Source: a gamma proteobacterium endosymbiont of Lamellibrachia anaximandri (GTDB lineage: Bacteria > Pseudomonadota > Gammaproteobacteria > Chromatiales > Chromatiaceae). Taken from it: DNA of 64,000 nucleotides. Below, in pieces: positions 18,759-27,236 of the stretch. The position numbers were made by a program, and so were the translations under genes. The stretch is taken from assembly GCA_016756835.1 (NCBI GenBank), contig JAESPE010000003.1, positions 17,684 through 81,683 on the forward strand, read 5' to 3'. Below the pieces are notes generated by a model that saw only the letters and a list, made by a program, of their open reading frames with translations, had not been told where the DNA came from and did not search any database. Each line of letters begins with the position of its first letter. The first letter of the stretch is position 1.

Positions 18759-19382
18759 ATGAACCGATTCTTAAAGTCAGCTCTTACAGTCGGCTATGGT
18801 TTGGCCTTCCTTGCAGCCACATCTGCTCATGCTAGTTATATAGACTCTAATGGCCTTGAGTGGCGTGACCTCACTGACACTGCCGAAATCATACCCAATT
18901 CTTTGGATAGTGCATGTGATGATACAACGTTCGTTTGTAGCGGGGACGTCCTCTCCGTTTCGGTTGACGGTTGGATTTGGGCGTCTATCATCGAAGTGCG
19001 TTCTTTATTAAGCGAGCTCACCGGCCTCGACGTCTCGGTTTCCAACCCTTCCTACGCTGAGCCGGACTCGGCGTGGGCTCCATCAGCCGTCGCGGCCTTA
19101 GGCGCCACGCTCACAACAGGCACTGTCACAGCATCAATCGGTGTGTCGCGGGACTACTCGATAGCCGCTGGTGGTTACCTGAAAGGGGAGGTATGGGATT
19201 ATGTGACACCGCGCGACGATTTCGTATACACGGACCGCATAATGCCCGGGCAGATCGACGATCCCGATATCGGGGCTTTCATGTATCGTCAGGCCAACGT
19301 CCCAGAACCCTCATCTCTCGCCTTGCTATTAGTTGGCTTTGCTGGTCTGGGTTTCGCAAGACGTAAACGGGTTCAAAAATAA
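18759..19382 (+). CDS. PEP-CTERM sorting-domain protein
   Basis: A 207-residue exported protein. It has a signal peptide (cleavage near AHA-S at about 25), a Ser/Thr-rich central part, and a C-terminal PEP-CTERM signal: VPEPSSLALLLVGFAGLGFA followed by RRKR. This signal is recognised by exosortase (EpsH) at the inner membrane and proteins carrying it are linked to exopolysaccharide and biofilm matrix. No exosortase gene lies in the window. The Shine-Dalgarno AGGAGGAA is strong. It is the first gene of a two-gene unit behind the sigma-54-type promoter. The central domain matches no family I recognise. Confidence 0.88.
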   Translation: MNRFLKSALTVGYGLAFLAATSAHASYIDSNGLEWRDLTDTAEIIPNSLDSACDDTTFVCSGDVLSVSVDGWIWASIIEVRSLLSELTGLDVSVSNPSYAEPDSAWAPSAVAALGATLTTGTVTASIGVSRDYSIAAGGYLKGEVWDYVTPRDDFVYTDRIMPGQIDDPDIGAFMYRQANVPEPSSLALLLVGFAGLGFARRKRVQK

Positions 19383-19427
19383 CAGATTGTACGGGCTTTA
19401 CGGACAACAAAATATAAGGGTAAAAGC

Positions 19428-19961
19428 ATGGCGCAGTTAAAAACACTTCTCATTGTCACCGTTTTCATGCTTCTCAACGTAGGCAATGCACACGCGACAC
19501 TCGTCAATGTAGCACCGGGGGGAACAGCAACGGCGAGCGGGACATATCTTACAAGCACACCTGATCTCGCAATTGATGGCAACACTACCACTTTGTGGAA
19601 TGCTGGCTCGTGGCCAACGCAATGGATTGAAATCGATCTTGGTTCCGTATTCCAGATTGTAGAAATTAGAGCCTGGGTTGCACAGACCCCGGCTGGGGGA
19701 ACCCAACATGATGTTACTTTGGATGGTGCATCTGACTTCTCTTGGATTGGAATTACTAGTGATGGCGACATCCTGAACCATAATTATGCCACTGCGGCCA
19801 GCGCGCAAACAGTAAGGATCACTACCACAAGTAGCCCTAGCTGGGTTGCCTGGAATGAGATTGAAATCTGGGCACAGGTACCCGAACCTTCCACTCTTGC
19901 CCTAATGGGCCTAGGCTTAGCTGGACTTGGCTTTGCCAGCCGCAAAAAGAAACAAGCATAA
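19428..19961 (+). CDS. PEP-CTERM protein with discoidin-like (F5/8 type C) domain
   Basis: A 177-residue exported protein: a signal peptide (cleavage near AHA), then a domain with the F5/8C pattern (ATASGTYL, LAIDGNTTTLWNAGSWPTQWIEIDLG, IVEIRAWV, VRITTTS, WNEIEIW), then the PEP-CTERM tail (VPEPSTLALMGLGLAGLGFA plus RKKK). F5/8C domains bind carbohydrate or lipid surfaces, so a role in the extracellular matrix is plausible. It starts 45 nt after the preceding PEP-CTERM gene and is probably co-transcribed with it. The Shine-Dalgarno is weak (AGGGTAAAAGC). Confidence 0.85.
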   Translation: MAQLKTLLIVTVFMLLNVGNAHATLVNVAPGGTATASGTYLTSTPDLAIDGNTTTLWNAGSWPTQWIEIDLGSVFQIVEIRAWVAQTPAGGTQHDVTLDGASDFSWIGITSDGDILNHNYATAASAQTVRITTTSSPSWVAWNEIEIWAQVPEPSTLALMGLGLAGLGFASRKKKQA

Positions 19962-20056
19962 GAACTAAATCAAAGCCGTAATGACAGGCCTCGCCTCGTG
20001 CGGGGCTACGGCCATCCTCTTACCCCAAACATCCTTAGCTTGTCAGCTGTGGTGGG

Positions 20057-20509
20057 CTATCGGGCTTTGTCTGGTTCTGGGACGCCTGAGCAAGCCTCCA
20101 GCATCCTTGTCAGCTCTTTGATTGTCTCCTGCTCCTGCGCGGGGTCGTCATGTTTGATTTCGTCGACCTTGAGAGTTGAATTCCCAGAGGTTAAGACGAG
20201 ACCTTTGACCAGTCCGGTTTGGATTGTTTTCTCTTTTGCCACGCTTTGTTCTTCGAGTTGTTCAAATAGTTCATCAATTGTCACTCGATACCTGCGAGCC
20301 GGCACGACCGCACGTTGTCTGCTGTCAGTAGACAATGAGCGCCGTACCTCCCGTCTGTTGAGGGGGAAGTAGTGCCGGTACCGGGCGGGGATCACGGTGC
20401 GGAAGTACCAAATGCCGTGACGGTTTTTCCAGAGAAGGCGGATGTCTTCACTTTTCTGACCTGAGTGGATCACTACGGGCCAGAAAAGTAAGAAATCCTT
20501 ATTTATCAA
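20057..20509 (-). pseudogene. Integrase N-terminal remnant (DUF6538-type) abutting the ssrA 3' end
   Basis: A 150-codon frame whose N-terminal part reads NRHGIWYFRTVIPARYRHYFP and RRSLSTDSRQRAVVPARRY, the arm-binding domain typical of tyrosine recombinases of the DUF6538 type. The protein stops soon after a charged linker; the core-binding and catalytic domains (R..HxxR..Y) are missing. The only start codon is a TTG 6 nt from the mature 3' end of tmRNA. Integrases often sit next to the ssrA 3' end because this is a common attachment site, so this is most simply the leftover of a lost integrated element. Confidence 0.7.
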
Positions 20510-20514
20510 TAAGT

Positions 20515-20890
20515 TGGTGGAGGCGGGCGGATTCGAACCGCCGTCCGCGAGTCCTCTGCCTGAGGTTCTACATGTTTAGTCCGGTCTATTATTTTTAGCT
20601 GGCTGCCACCCGACGGACAGGGTGTGCAGATAGCGATTTCGGTAAAGTTTTAACGAATTCGCCCCGAACAAGCTTCATCGCGATCTTATGAGATATGACG
20701 CCTGATTGGTCCGAAGACCCTGGACGCATAAGCACGGCTCCAGTCAGACGGCATTCTACCGGTTATTAAGCGGCGAGTGCGTAGTTGTCGTCGTTGGCAA
20801 CTATAAGTTTACAGCTAGTTTTACGAGGTAATCTGCCCCTCGACATGCACCTAAGGTTTTGTAACCCCCGTCGAAGCCTACGTCGCCCCC
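20515..20890 (-). ncRNA. ssrA: Transfer-messenger RNA (tmRNA)
   Basis: On the minus strand the RNA starts GGGGGCGACGTAGGCTTCGAC at 20890 and ends with the tRNA-like T arm (GGTTCGAATCC) and CCA at 20517-20515. The acceptor stem GGGGGCG pairs with CGCCTCC. The resume reading frame at 20798-20763 encodes the tag ANDDNYALAA and then two stop codons (TAA TAA). Length is 376 nt, normal for one-piece tmRNA. A TATAAT lies about 35 nt upstream (20925-20930 on the plus strand), compatible with a short 5' leader removed by RNase P. smpB lies directly upstream on the same strand. Confidence 0.97.
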
Positions 20891-20971
20891 AAGGAGAAAC
20901 TTTTCTCAAGTCTCAAGAGTAGACATTATAAATTACCAGGAAGTTCCGCGCCATGCCGAAGTGAGGTTGGA

Positions 20972-21454
20972 TTAGCCGCGTTTGAAGATTCGCTCTTTCT
21001 CCCGCTTCCAGTCACGGTCTTTGTCGCTGCTGCGTTTATCGTGCTGTTTTTTACCTTTTGCCAGACCGATTTCCAGTTTAGCGTAGCCTTTTTTCCAGTA
21101 GAGTGCGGTGGGAACCAAGGTGTAGCCTTTTCGCTCCACCAAGCCGATGAGTTTGCTTAGTTCGCGGCGGTGCAGCAACAGTTTTCGGCTGCGGGTCGGA
21201 TCGGTCGTGACATGAGTGGACGCGGTTTTGAGCGGAGTAATATGGGCGCCAAAGAGGTAGGCCTCGCCGTTCTGAATGATGACGTAGCTTTCCTTGATCT
21301 GCACGCGTCCCTCGCGCAGGCTCTTGACCTCCCATCCCTGCAGGGAGATGCCCGCCTCGTAGCGCTCTTCGATAAAAAAGTCGTGCTTCGCCTTCTTGTT
21401 GAGGGCGATGGTCGAGCCGCCGGAGGATTTCGCTGATTTTGATTTTTTTCCCAT
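20972..21454 (-). CDS. smpB: SsrA-binding protein SmpB
   Basis: A 160-residue protein with the SmpB signature: [59 protein letters not shown], and the basic C-terminal tail ([20 protein letters not shown]) that enters the decoding centre. SmpB carries tmRNA to stalled ribosomes for trans-translation. The tmRNA gene lies immediately downstream on the same strand. The position, divergent from ratA-type genes with an inserted transporter gene between, is a variation on the usual gammaproteobacterial order. Confidence 0.97.
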   Translation of the reverse strand: MGKKSKSAKSSGGSTIALNKKAKHDFFIEERYEAGISLQGWEVKSLREGRVQIKESYVIIQNGEAYLFGAHITPLKTASTHVTTDPTRSRKLLLHRRELSKLIGLVERKGYTLVPTALYWKKGYAKLEIGLAKGKKQHDKRSSDKDRDWKREKERIFKRG

Positions 21455-21568
21455 CGGCGCATTCTATGCGAGTGGGCATCTATCGGCCAGTCCTGCCTTG
21501 TTATAGAGGTTGATTTCAGGCAAAATAAATCGCTTTCGATCAAGCGCTTCAGGGGACACAGTTTTCGC

Positions 21569-22975
21569 ATGACTGAACGGACATCCATCCACGGCCAGTG
21601 GTCATCCAGGCTGGTCTTTATCCTGGCTGCCACGGGCTCAGCGGTGGGATTGGGCAATATTTGGAAATTCCCCTACATCACCGGCGAGAATGGTGGGGGT
21701 GCATTCGTTTTGGTCTATCTGCTCTGTATTGCTGTGGTGGGTATCCCGATCATGATGGCGGAGGTGATGCTGGGACGGCGTGGCCGGCAGAGTCCGATCA
21801 ACACCATGACGGCGCTGGCAAAGGAGGAGGGCGCTTCGTCTGCCTGGTCTCTGGTTGGCTGGAGTGGTGTGCTGGCCGGTTTTATTATCCTCTCTTACTA
21901 CAGCGTGATCGCCGGCTGGGCTTTGGCCTATGTCTTTCGGGTGGCCGGAGGGCTTTTCAATGGTGCCGATGCGGCAGGGGTGCAGGCGGTTTTTACCGGT
22001 CTTACCGGTGATCCGGAACGCTTGATTGCCTGGCATACCCTGTTCATGTTGATGAGCATGGCGGTGGTGGCGCGCGGGGTGCGGGCTGGTTTGGAAAAGG
22101 CGGTGACCTACCTGATGCCGGCGTTGTTTGTGCTGCTGCTTGTGCTGCTGGGGTATGCGATGAGTACGGGGGCGTTCATCGACGGCCTGAAATTTCTCTT
22201 TCAACCCGATTTCGGCAAGCTGTTCTACGTCTGTGAAACTGTCGCTGGAACCGAAAGTTGTGAGCTGTCCGGCAGTCCCGTTCTGGTGGCGATGGGACAC
22301 GCTTTCTTTACCCTGAGCCTGGGTATGGGGGCGATTATGGTTTACGGCTCCTATATGCCGAAGGGAACCTCTATCGCCCGTTCAGCGGTGTTGATTGGGC
22401 TGCTGGACACCCTGGTTGCGCTGATTGCAGGCATGGCGATATTCCCCATTGTGTTTGCCAATGGCCTGGAGCCCGGTTCAGGCCCCGGGCTGATCTTTCA
22501 AACCCTGCCGATTGCCTTCGGCGCCATGCCCGGCGGACAGTTCTTTGGGACTCTGTTTTTCGTCCTGCTGGTCTTTGCAGCCTGGACCTCGGCGATCTCG
22601 CTGATCGAACCGGCCGTGGCCTGGTTGGTGGAGAATCGCGGCTTGAGCCGCGTACGCGCAGCTGGGGTGATCGGTATGACGACCTGGGTTTTGGGGCTTG
22701 GCAGTATCTTCTCCTTTAATATCTGGTCGGGAGATGAGTACAAGCTGTTTGGTATGACATTCTTTGATCTGCTGGACTACCTGGCGGCCAATATTATGTT
22801 GCCGCTGGGTGGTTTGCTGATTGCACTGTTTGCCGGCTGGCTGATGAAACGGGAATCGAGTGTGGATGAGTTTGCCATGCAGGCTTGGCGTTATGACCTG
22901 TGGCGGGTGTTGATCCGCTATGTTTCGCCACTGGCTGTTGTGGTCGTCTTTCTTAATGCTATCGGGATCTTTTGA
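21569..22975 (+). CDS. Neurotransmitter:sodium symporter (SNF/NSS) family transporter
   Basis: A 468-residue membrane protein with about 11-12 helices. The first helix contains GSAVGLGNIWKFPY, the unwound Na+/substrate-binding segment of LeuT-type transporters; further family motifs are GGGAFVLVYLL and FTLSLGMGAIMVYGSYM. It imports an amino acid or related solute with Na+; the substrate cannot be told from sequence. It lies between smpB (divergent) and ratA, with ratA beginning 2 nt after its stop, so it is probably co-transcribed with ratA-rnfH. Confidence 0.9.
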   Translation: MTERTSIHGQWSSRLVFILAATGSAVGLGNIWKFPYITGENGGGAFVLVYLLCIAVVGIPIMMAEVMLGRRGRQSPINTMTALAKEEGASSAWSLVGWSGVLAGFIILSYYSVIAGWALAYVFRVAGGLFNGADAAGVQAVFTGLTGDPERLIAWHTLFMLMSMAVVARGVRAGLEKAVTYLMPALFVLLLVLLGYAMSTGAFIDGLKFLFQPDFGKLFYVCETVAGTESCELSGSPVLVAMGHAFFTLSLGMGAIMVYGSYMPKGTSIARSAVLIGLLDTLVALIAGMAIFPIVFANGLEPGSGPGLIFQTLPIAFGAMPGGQFFGTLFFVLLVFAAWTSAISLIEPAVAWLVENRGLSRVRAAGVIGMTTWVLGLGSIFSFNIWSGDEYKLFGMTFFDLLDYLAANIMLPLGGLLIALFAGWLMKRESSVDEFAMQAWRYDLWRVLIRYVSPLAVVVVFLNAIGIF

Positions 22976-22977
22976 GT

Positions 22978-23412
22978 ATGCCGATAGTGAGTAAAAGCGC
23001 CCTGGTTCATCATTCTGCGGAAGAGATGTACCGGTTGGTGTGTGACTTTGAGTCTTATCCGGAGTTTCTCCCCTGGTGCAGTGCCAGCCGCCTGATCTCA
23101 AGAACTGAGGATCAGATCTGTGGAGAGCTGGAGGTTTCCCGCCTTGGTATTCGGCAGCGTTTTTCAACCTGCAATGCGCTGGTCGCCAATGAACGGATGG
23201 ATATACAGTTGCGTGATGGACCATTCAAGAAATTGCAGGGTGGTTGGCGATTCACTCCCCTCAAAGCCGATGCGAGCAAGGTGGAATTGGTACTGGATTT
23301 CGAGTTCTCAGGAAAATTGATCGATGCTGCTTTCGGCAAGGTTTTTAACCATATTGCCACCACGATGGTAGATTCGTTTTGTAAGCGGGCAGATGAGGTG
23401 TACCGTGACTGA
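22978..23412 (+). CDS. ratA: RatA-like START/Coq10-domain protein
   Basis: A 144-residue START/polyketide-cyclase-fold protein. The start MPIVSKSALVHHSAEEMYRLVCDFESYPEFLPWC and the end HIATTMVDSFCKRADEVY match the RatA/Coq10 family. In Escherichia coli RatA has been described as a 50S-binding toxin; in mitochondria and many bacteria the family binds ubiquinone, so the physiological role is debated. ATG at 22978 is preferred over TTG at 22972 because it gives the family N-terminus. It overlaps rnfH by 8 nt; the ratA-rnfH pair is a conserved neighbourhood of smpB. Confidence 0.92.
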   Translation: MPIVSKSALVHHSAEEMYRLVCDFESYPEFLPWCSASRLISRTEDQICGELEVSRLGIRQRFSTCNALVANERMDIQLRDGPFKKLQGGWRFTPLKADASKVELVLDFEFSGKLIDAAFGKVFNHIATTMVDSFCKRADEVYRD

Positions 23413-23722
23413 TAAAGGTATTCTGGTAGAAGTGGCCTATGGGAAGCTTGATGAGCAGGTCATTCTTGAGGTCGAAGGTGCATCCGGCATGACGGTGCGC
23501 GAGGCCATCGAATCGTCAGGGGTTCTGGAGCAGTTTCCTGAGATAGACCCGGACTCAGTCAAGGTGGGTATTTTCGGCAAACTCACCAAGCAGGATACGG
23601 TATTGAACAGTGGTGACCGGGTGGAGATTTATCGGCCACTGATTGCTGATCCCAAGGAGGCGAGAAAGAAGCGCGCTGCCGAGGGTAAGGTAATGAGGAA
23701 AGGTGGCGGCGATCAGAGCTGA
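23405..23722 (+). CDS. rnfH: RnfH family ubiquitin-fold protein
   Basis: A 105-residue protein with a beta-grasp fold: VEVAYGKLDEQVILEVEG, TVREAIESSGVLEQFPEIDP, VGIFGKLTKQDTVLNSGDRVEIYRPL, and a basic tail. The GTG at 23405, preceded by GATGAGG, is preferred over an ATG at 23393 because the family opening begins there. The molecular function of RnfH is not established despite its name linking it to the Rnf complex. It overlaps the end of ratA and is followed by a REP-like repeat. Confidence 0.9.
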   Translation: MTDKGILVEVAYGKLDEQVILEVEGASGMTVREAIESSGVLEQFPEIDPDSVKVGIFGKLTKQDTVLNSGDRVEIYRPLIADPKEARKKRAAEGKVMRKGGGDQS

Positions 23723-23756
23723 GATGGCTGGACGCTTTTCACGCAGCTAATTTAGG

Positions 23757-23786
23757 GTAGGCCGGTTCAAGCGTAGCGGAACCGGC
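23757..23786 (+). repeat. REP-like repeat family 1, single half (GGTTC type)
   Basis: A 30-nt imperfect palindrome beginning GTAGGCCGGTTCAAGCG and closing with GGAACCGGC. It is the same half-unit found in elements at 39119, 45781 and 51531. It lies between the convergent genes rnfH and bamE. Confidence 0.85.
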
Positions 23787-23793
23787 AGAAGTT

Positions 23794-24249
23794 CTAGTCA
23801 TCCTCTATATCGAGACCGGCTTTCTGCAATGCCTTGTCTACGATGCCCAATTCGCCAGTGTAGTCGGGTACGCTGACAACGAGTTCTTTCTTTTCCTTCT
23901 GTTCAGCAATGTTTTCCGCAGGTTTGATGTCTCCACTGTAACGGACCATTGAGTTACCGTCGAAAAAGACGGAAAAGTGCTTGATCTCCAGAGGATCGTT
24001 GCGCCTCTTTATGCTGAAAAGGTAATCCCATCGGTTCTGATGAAAGACATCCACCAGGAGAGGGGTGCCGAGTAAGAATCGCACCTGCTTTCGGCTCATT
24101 CCAGGCTTGAGTTCAGCCACCACTTCAGGGGTGACGATGTTGCCCTGTTGGATGTCAGGAATATGGACCAGGGAGAAGTCCTGCCAGCTTGAACAACCAC
24201 CAAGGACGAGGAGAGTGCTGACCAAAAGAGAGATGAGAATCTTTTGCAT
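23794..24249 (-). CDS. bamE: Outer membrane assembly lipoprotein BamE (SmpA/OmlA)
   Basis: A 151-residue lipoprotein. The signal peptide ends in the lipobox LGGC (Cys19). The BamE core follows: IPDIQQGNIVTPEVVAELKPGMSRKQVRFLLGTP, then RWDYLFSIKR and a strand with FFDGNSMVRYSGD. BamE is the small subunit of the BAM complex that inserts beta-barrel proteins in the outer membrane. The C-terminal about 40 residues (charged, ending DIEDD) extend beyond the minimal domain. It is divergent from fur, as is common in this class. Confidence 0.95.
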   Translation of the reverse strand: MQKILISLLVSTLLVLGGCSSWQDFSLVHIPDIQQGNIVTPEVVAELKPGMSRKQVRFLLGTPLLVDVFHQNRWDYLFSIKRRNDPLEIKHFSVFFDGNSMVRYSGDIKPAENIAEQKEKKELVVSVPDYTGELGIVDKALQKAGLDIEDD

Positions 24250-24329
24250 TACGAGTACAATTCAATGAAAATCAATGTTGGATGATACCTCATCACCTTC
24301 TGAAAAACACGAAGGCGGAGTAGTGATAA

Positions 24330-24752
24330 GTGGATAATCAGGAAATTAGAAAAGCGGGCTTGAAGGTTACCCTGCCAAGGGTAAAGATTCTTGAGCTACT
24401 TGAAGCGAGTGTGCCCCGCCACGTCAGCGCCGAAGATGTCTATAAGATGCTTCTGGAAAAGGGCGAGGAGATCGGTCTGGCGACTGTCTATCGGGTGCTG
24501 ACCCAGTTTGAAACAGCGGGTTTGGTTACCCGGCATAATTTTGAGGGAGGGCACGCGGTATTTGAATTGGATCGTGGAGAACATCACGATCACATCGTCT
24601 GTGTACTCTGTGGGAAGGTTGAAGAGTTTATGGATGCCACTATTGAAGAACGGCAAAAAGAGATTGCCGCAGAGCATGGGTTTGAAATGGAAGACCACTC
24701 TCTGATTATCTATGGGCGTTGCAGCAATCCTTCATGTCCGGGCCGGGAATAG
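24330..24752 (+). CDS. fur: Ferric uptake regulator Fur
   Basis: A 140-residue Fur protein. The winged helix spans about 1-80 (AGLKVTLPRVKILELLE; GLATVYRVLTQFETAGLV). The dimerisation/metal domain holds GEHHDHIVCVLCGKVEEF with the metal-binding His cluster and the first CxxC, and a second Cys pair near the C-terminus (CSNPSC). It represses iron-acquisition genes in the Fe2+-bound form. The gene is divergent from bamE over an 80-nt gap; a partly Fur-box-like AT-rich stretch lies there but is not convincing. Confidence 0.97.
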   Translation: MDNQEIRKAGLKVTLPRVKILELLEASVPRHVSAEDVYKMLLEKGEEIGLATVYRVLTQFETAGLVTRHNFEGGHAVFELDRGEHHDHIVCVLCGKVEEFMDATIEERQKEIAAEHGFEMEDHSLIIYGRCSNPSCPGRE

Positions 24753-24822
24753 TGACAATCGCCCTGCGCTTCTTGATGAACCCCGTGTAAGGAGTTGTGA
24801 TTCTCAAGCTCAGCCAGCACTA

Positions 24823-25362
24823 CTACCCCTGATTCCTTGCGGCAGAGACAATTTTCAGACAAGGGGGTGATCCTGTCTCCGGGGATGATTGCTGTCCCTT
24901 ATTGCAGCAGATAACCTCTGGCGTTCCGGTCAATCCGAGTGTGAGCATGGATGTTCGGACAGGTGGGGTGATGTCCGATGAAAGCACCCCTGAATCCTGG
25001 TGGTGGATGAAGAACTCGGTCCAGGTAGACTCCAGTATATCCGCTACGACGATCAACATGCGGGTTCTCAGCGGCTGTCCTTTGTCTCCAAGTGCAATAT
25101 ACAAATCGAGCAGAGCGCCAGCGATGCCTGCCTCATCATTGAGACGTAAGTGGAGATAAATTCGTTGTACATGAGAGCGCAGATCGGAAGGCTCATGTGT
25201 GATCTGCCGGGCCAGGTAGCTCGAAGCCTGCTCCCACCAGTTGCCGGCGTTCAACCAGAGTTGCTTTGCATCAGGAATACGAAATGCGGCCTCGATATCG
25301 GGATCGATCTCCCGAACACGCCGGAGTTGATGCTCATGGTCAGAGTGGGTGATGAGTCGCAC
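24823..25362 (-). CDS. Hypothetical protein at the end of the GTPase/roadblock cluster
   Basis: A 179-residue protein starting at GTG (25362). It is helical in the first two thirds (HEHQLRRVREIDPDIEAAFRIPDAKQLWLNAGNWWEQASSYLARQ is one example region, with repeated hydrophobic spacing) and looks soluble. I do not recognise a family. The frame extends 13 codons upstream without another strong start. It lies 162 nt downstream of the roadblock gene on the same strand, so it may belong to that cluster, but the gap allows an independent promoter. Confidence 0.5.
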   Translation of the reverse strand: MRLITHSDHEHQLRRVREIDPDIEAAFRIPDAKQLWLNAGNWWEQASSYLARQITHEPSDLRSHVQRIYLHLRLNDEAGIAGALLDLYIALGDKGQPLRTRMLIVVADILESTWTEFFIHHQDSGVLSSDITPPVRTSMLTLGLTGTPEVICCNKGQQSSPETGSPPCLKIVSAARNQG

Positions 25363-25524
25363 TTTGCTTTGCCAGAGTATTTGGTGCCGGTTCGTTACCA
25401 GTTAAATGGGCTCCAACGCCCGTCCCGCCAAGTTTACCACAGATGCGACCTCTCTCTGACATAGATCAATATTGACAGTGAGTGAAGACTTGATGCCATC
25501 AAATGGCGATATCGAGGTCTTGGA

Positions 25525-25887
25525 TCAAATCATTTTGATGATGTTTTCCGTTGCACGCTTTACGTCGAGAAAGATTAAACCCAGTTTTGCTGTGGGTTTT
25601 GCCAATACAGTGACTACCGCCTCCTCGCCGGCGTGCATCATAAGCACGTAACCTTTGTTGCCTTTCACCAGGACCTGTTCGAGCTCTCCGCGGGCAAGTT
25701 CCTGGGCGGTACGGTCTCCCAATGAGAGCATGGCGGCACTCATCGCGCCAACCCTGTCTTCATCCATTCCCGCAGGCAGTTGTGATGCCATCATCAAACC
25801 ATCCGTGGAGATAACCCCGGATGCTTCGATATCGGCTGAAGTACCGTTAAGATCACTCAATATAGAGTTCAGCATGTCTGAGCGCAT
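25525..25887 (-). CDS. Roadblock/LC7 domain protein (MglB-like)
   Basis: A 120-residue protein made of one roadblock/LC7 domain: MLNSILSDLNGTSADIEASGVISTDGLMMAS, then MSAAMLSLGDRTAQEL and a C-terminal strand pair with VLVKGNKGYVLMMHAGEEAVVTVLA. The ATG at 25887, preceded by TTGGGGACA, is chosen because upstream codons in the frame are low-complexity and basic. Roadblock proteins act as regulators (GTPase-activating partners in MglB) of Ras-like GTPases; the GTPase encoded at 26678-27214 is the obvious candidate partner. Confidence 0.82.
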   Translation of the reverse strand: MRSDMLNSILSDLNGTSADIEASGVISTDGLMMASQLPAGMDEDRVGAMSAAMLSLGDRTAQELARGELEQVLVKGNKGYVLMMHAGEEAVVTVLAKPTAKLGLIFLDVKRATENIIKMI

Positions 25888-26034
25888 GTTTATGTCCCCA
25901 ACTTTATAAAATTGTTGTAGATTTCTGTTGTTATCATTGTCTTTATAGCTCCGGCGGGGGAGAAGTGAATTTCTCGACCTTGACCGGCGGTGCTTCTCCA
26001 TAAATTCATGGTACGGAGGCAAGGGTGGGTTTTC

Positions 26035-26676
26035 CTACCCATTCAGGTTTCCATAACGTTTGTTCAATGCCCAAATCAGCTGGGTCAATGCCGGCTGATT
26101 AAGATGTGGTATGCCGCCAATGACGAGCACAAATCGGTGTTCGCCAATGTAGATTGGCCAGAATCCAACCTGGCTGTTTCCTGCTGCGTCCACCAATGCC
26201 CACGCGCTGGTCCAGAATTCCAACTTATCATGCAAAATGTTGAGCCGACGTTCGTGCATCGAGGCAATGTCAGCGCTGATAGCGGATAGATACATCGCAG
26301 TTTCGTTGGAAAAACCCAGGGAATAGATAGAAAATCCCTGATAATCCGCCAAAATGACTTTGCCGCTGCCTGAAAGCTTTGGGAGCAATCTTGGCAACAA
26401 CTGCTCGATGATTTCCTCCGGCGCTGCGTGTCTCTCTTCAAAACCCTCGATCCAGCCCATGGTCTGGGCTTTGTAGAGCGTTTCCAGTGTCTCTTCTTCG
26501 TCGACTTGGCTCCAGGATATCAAGTTTTCCAGGGTCAAACGATGGCTCGACTCCCCATCCATCATGGCGCGCAGCATGATTCTGGCTAATGTCGGGTCGG
26601 GTGCAGAGACACAATAGTAGGCACCAGCGGGCGTTGGGAGTACAAACAAACCCTGCGTTAAAAGATAGTTTTCCAC
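26035..26676 (-). CDS. Conserved hypothetical protein, possible second roadblock-like partner
   Basis: A 213-residue protein. The N-terminal half contains a winged-helix-like segment (LENLISWSQVDEEETLETLYKAQTMGWIEGFEE); the C-terminal half (VILADYQGFSIYSLGFSNETAMYLSAISADIA, then WALVDAAGNSQVGFWPIYIGEHRFVLVIGG) has strand/helix spacing compatible with a roadblock-like fold. This second assignment is inference. It begins 1 nt after the GTPase gene and so is translationally linked to it. Confidence 0.6.
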   Translation of the reverse strand: MENYLLTQGLFVLPTPAGAYYCVSAPDPTLARIMLRAMMDGESSHRLTLENLISWSQVDEEETLETLYKAQTMGWIEGFEERHAAPEEIIEQLLPRLLPKLSGSGKVILADYQGFSIYSLGFSNETAMYLSAISADIASMHERRLNILHDKLEFWTSAWALVDAAGNSQVGFWPIYIGEHRFVLVIGGIPHLNQPALTQLIWALNKRYGNLNG

Positions 26677-26677
26677 G

Positions 26678-27214
26678 TCAGGCAGCCAATTCCAGATCCA
26701 ATGAAACCACTAATGCTTCGACAAGTAATGCTACGTCGATTTGGTTTCTCGCATCTACCGAAAAAACGGGAATATTAGGAAGGACGTTCCGTAGTTGCGC
26801 CTGATAATCGTTGATTCTTGGGGAAATGCAGATATCTGTTTTGGTGATGCCGATGGCAATGCGACTTTTTTTGGTGAACTTTTTGAATGCCCGGAGGAAA
26901 AAGTGCAGTTCACTGAAGGGGTCTGGATGGGTGTTGTCGATGAGCAGTACCAGGCCAGTGCTGCCCTTGCTCAGAATATCCCACATGAAGTCAAAGCGTG
27001 TTTCGCCAGGCGTGCCGTAGAGATGAAGGGTTTTAATTCCCGGCAGCTGCATTGTCCCGTAATCCATGGCGACGGTGGTGGTCGTTTTGGAATCCCGGGA
27101 TATGTCGGTAGCCTGGGCCTCGGTAGTCAGGGGAGGGGTAGTGCAGACGCTGGTGATTGCTGTGGTCTTACCTGCACTAACCGGCCCAGCAAAGAGTATT
27201 TTGTAGTTATCCAT
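26678..27214 (-). CDS. Small Ras-like GTPase (MglA/Gtr-like)
   Basis: A 178-residue GTPase. The P-loop is GPVSAGKTT at about residues 10-18. The G3 region is LYGTPGETRFDFMWD, with GTPGE in place of DxxG, as in bacterial MglA-like proteins. G4 is TKTD (variant of NKxD) within IAIGITKTDI, and G5 is FSVDARN. Such GTPases act with roadblock proteins in cell polarity, type IV pilus or motility control in other bacteria. It is flanked by a two-domain regulator upstream (22-nt gap) and a hypothetical protein downstream (1-nt gap). The cellular role here is unknown. Confidence 0.82.
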   Translation of the reverse strand: MDNYKILFAGPVSAGKTTAITSVCTTPPLTTEAQATDISRDSKTTTTVAMDYGTMQLPGIKTLHLYGTPGETRFDFMWDILSKGSTGLVLLIDNTHPDPFSELHFFLRAFKKFTKKSRIAIGITKTDICISPRINDYQAQLRNVLPNIPVFSVDARNQIDVALLVEALVVSLDLELAA

Positions 27215-27236
27215 CAGGTGGTTAGGGGAGGCAGAC

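Noticed and set aside
24250..24329. Fur box in the bamE-fur gap
   Set aside because: The AT-rich stretch has only part of the 19-nt consensus; not better than background.
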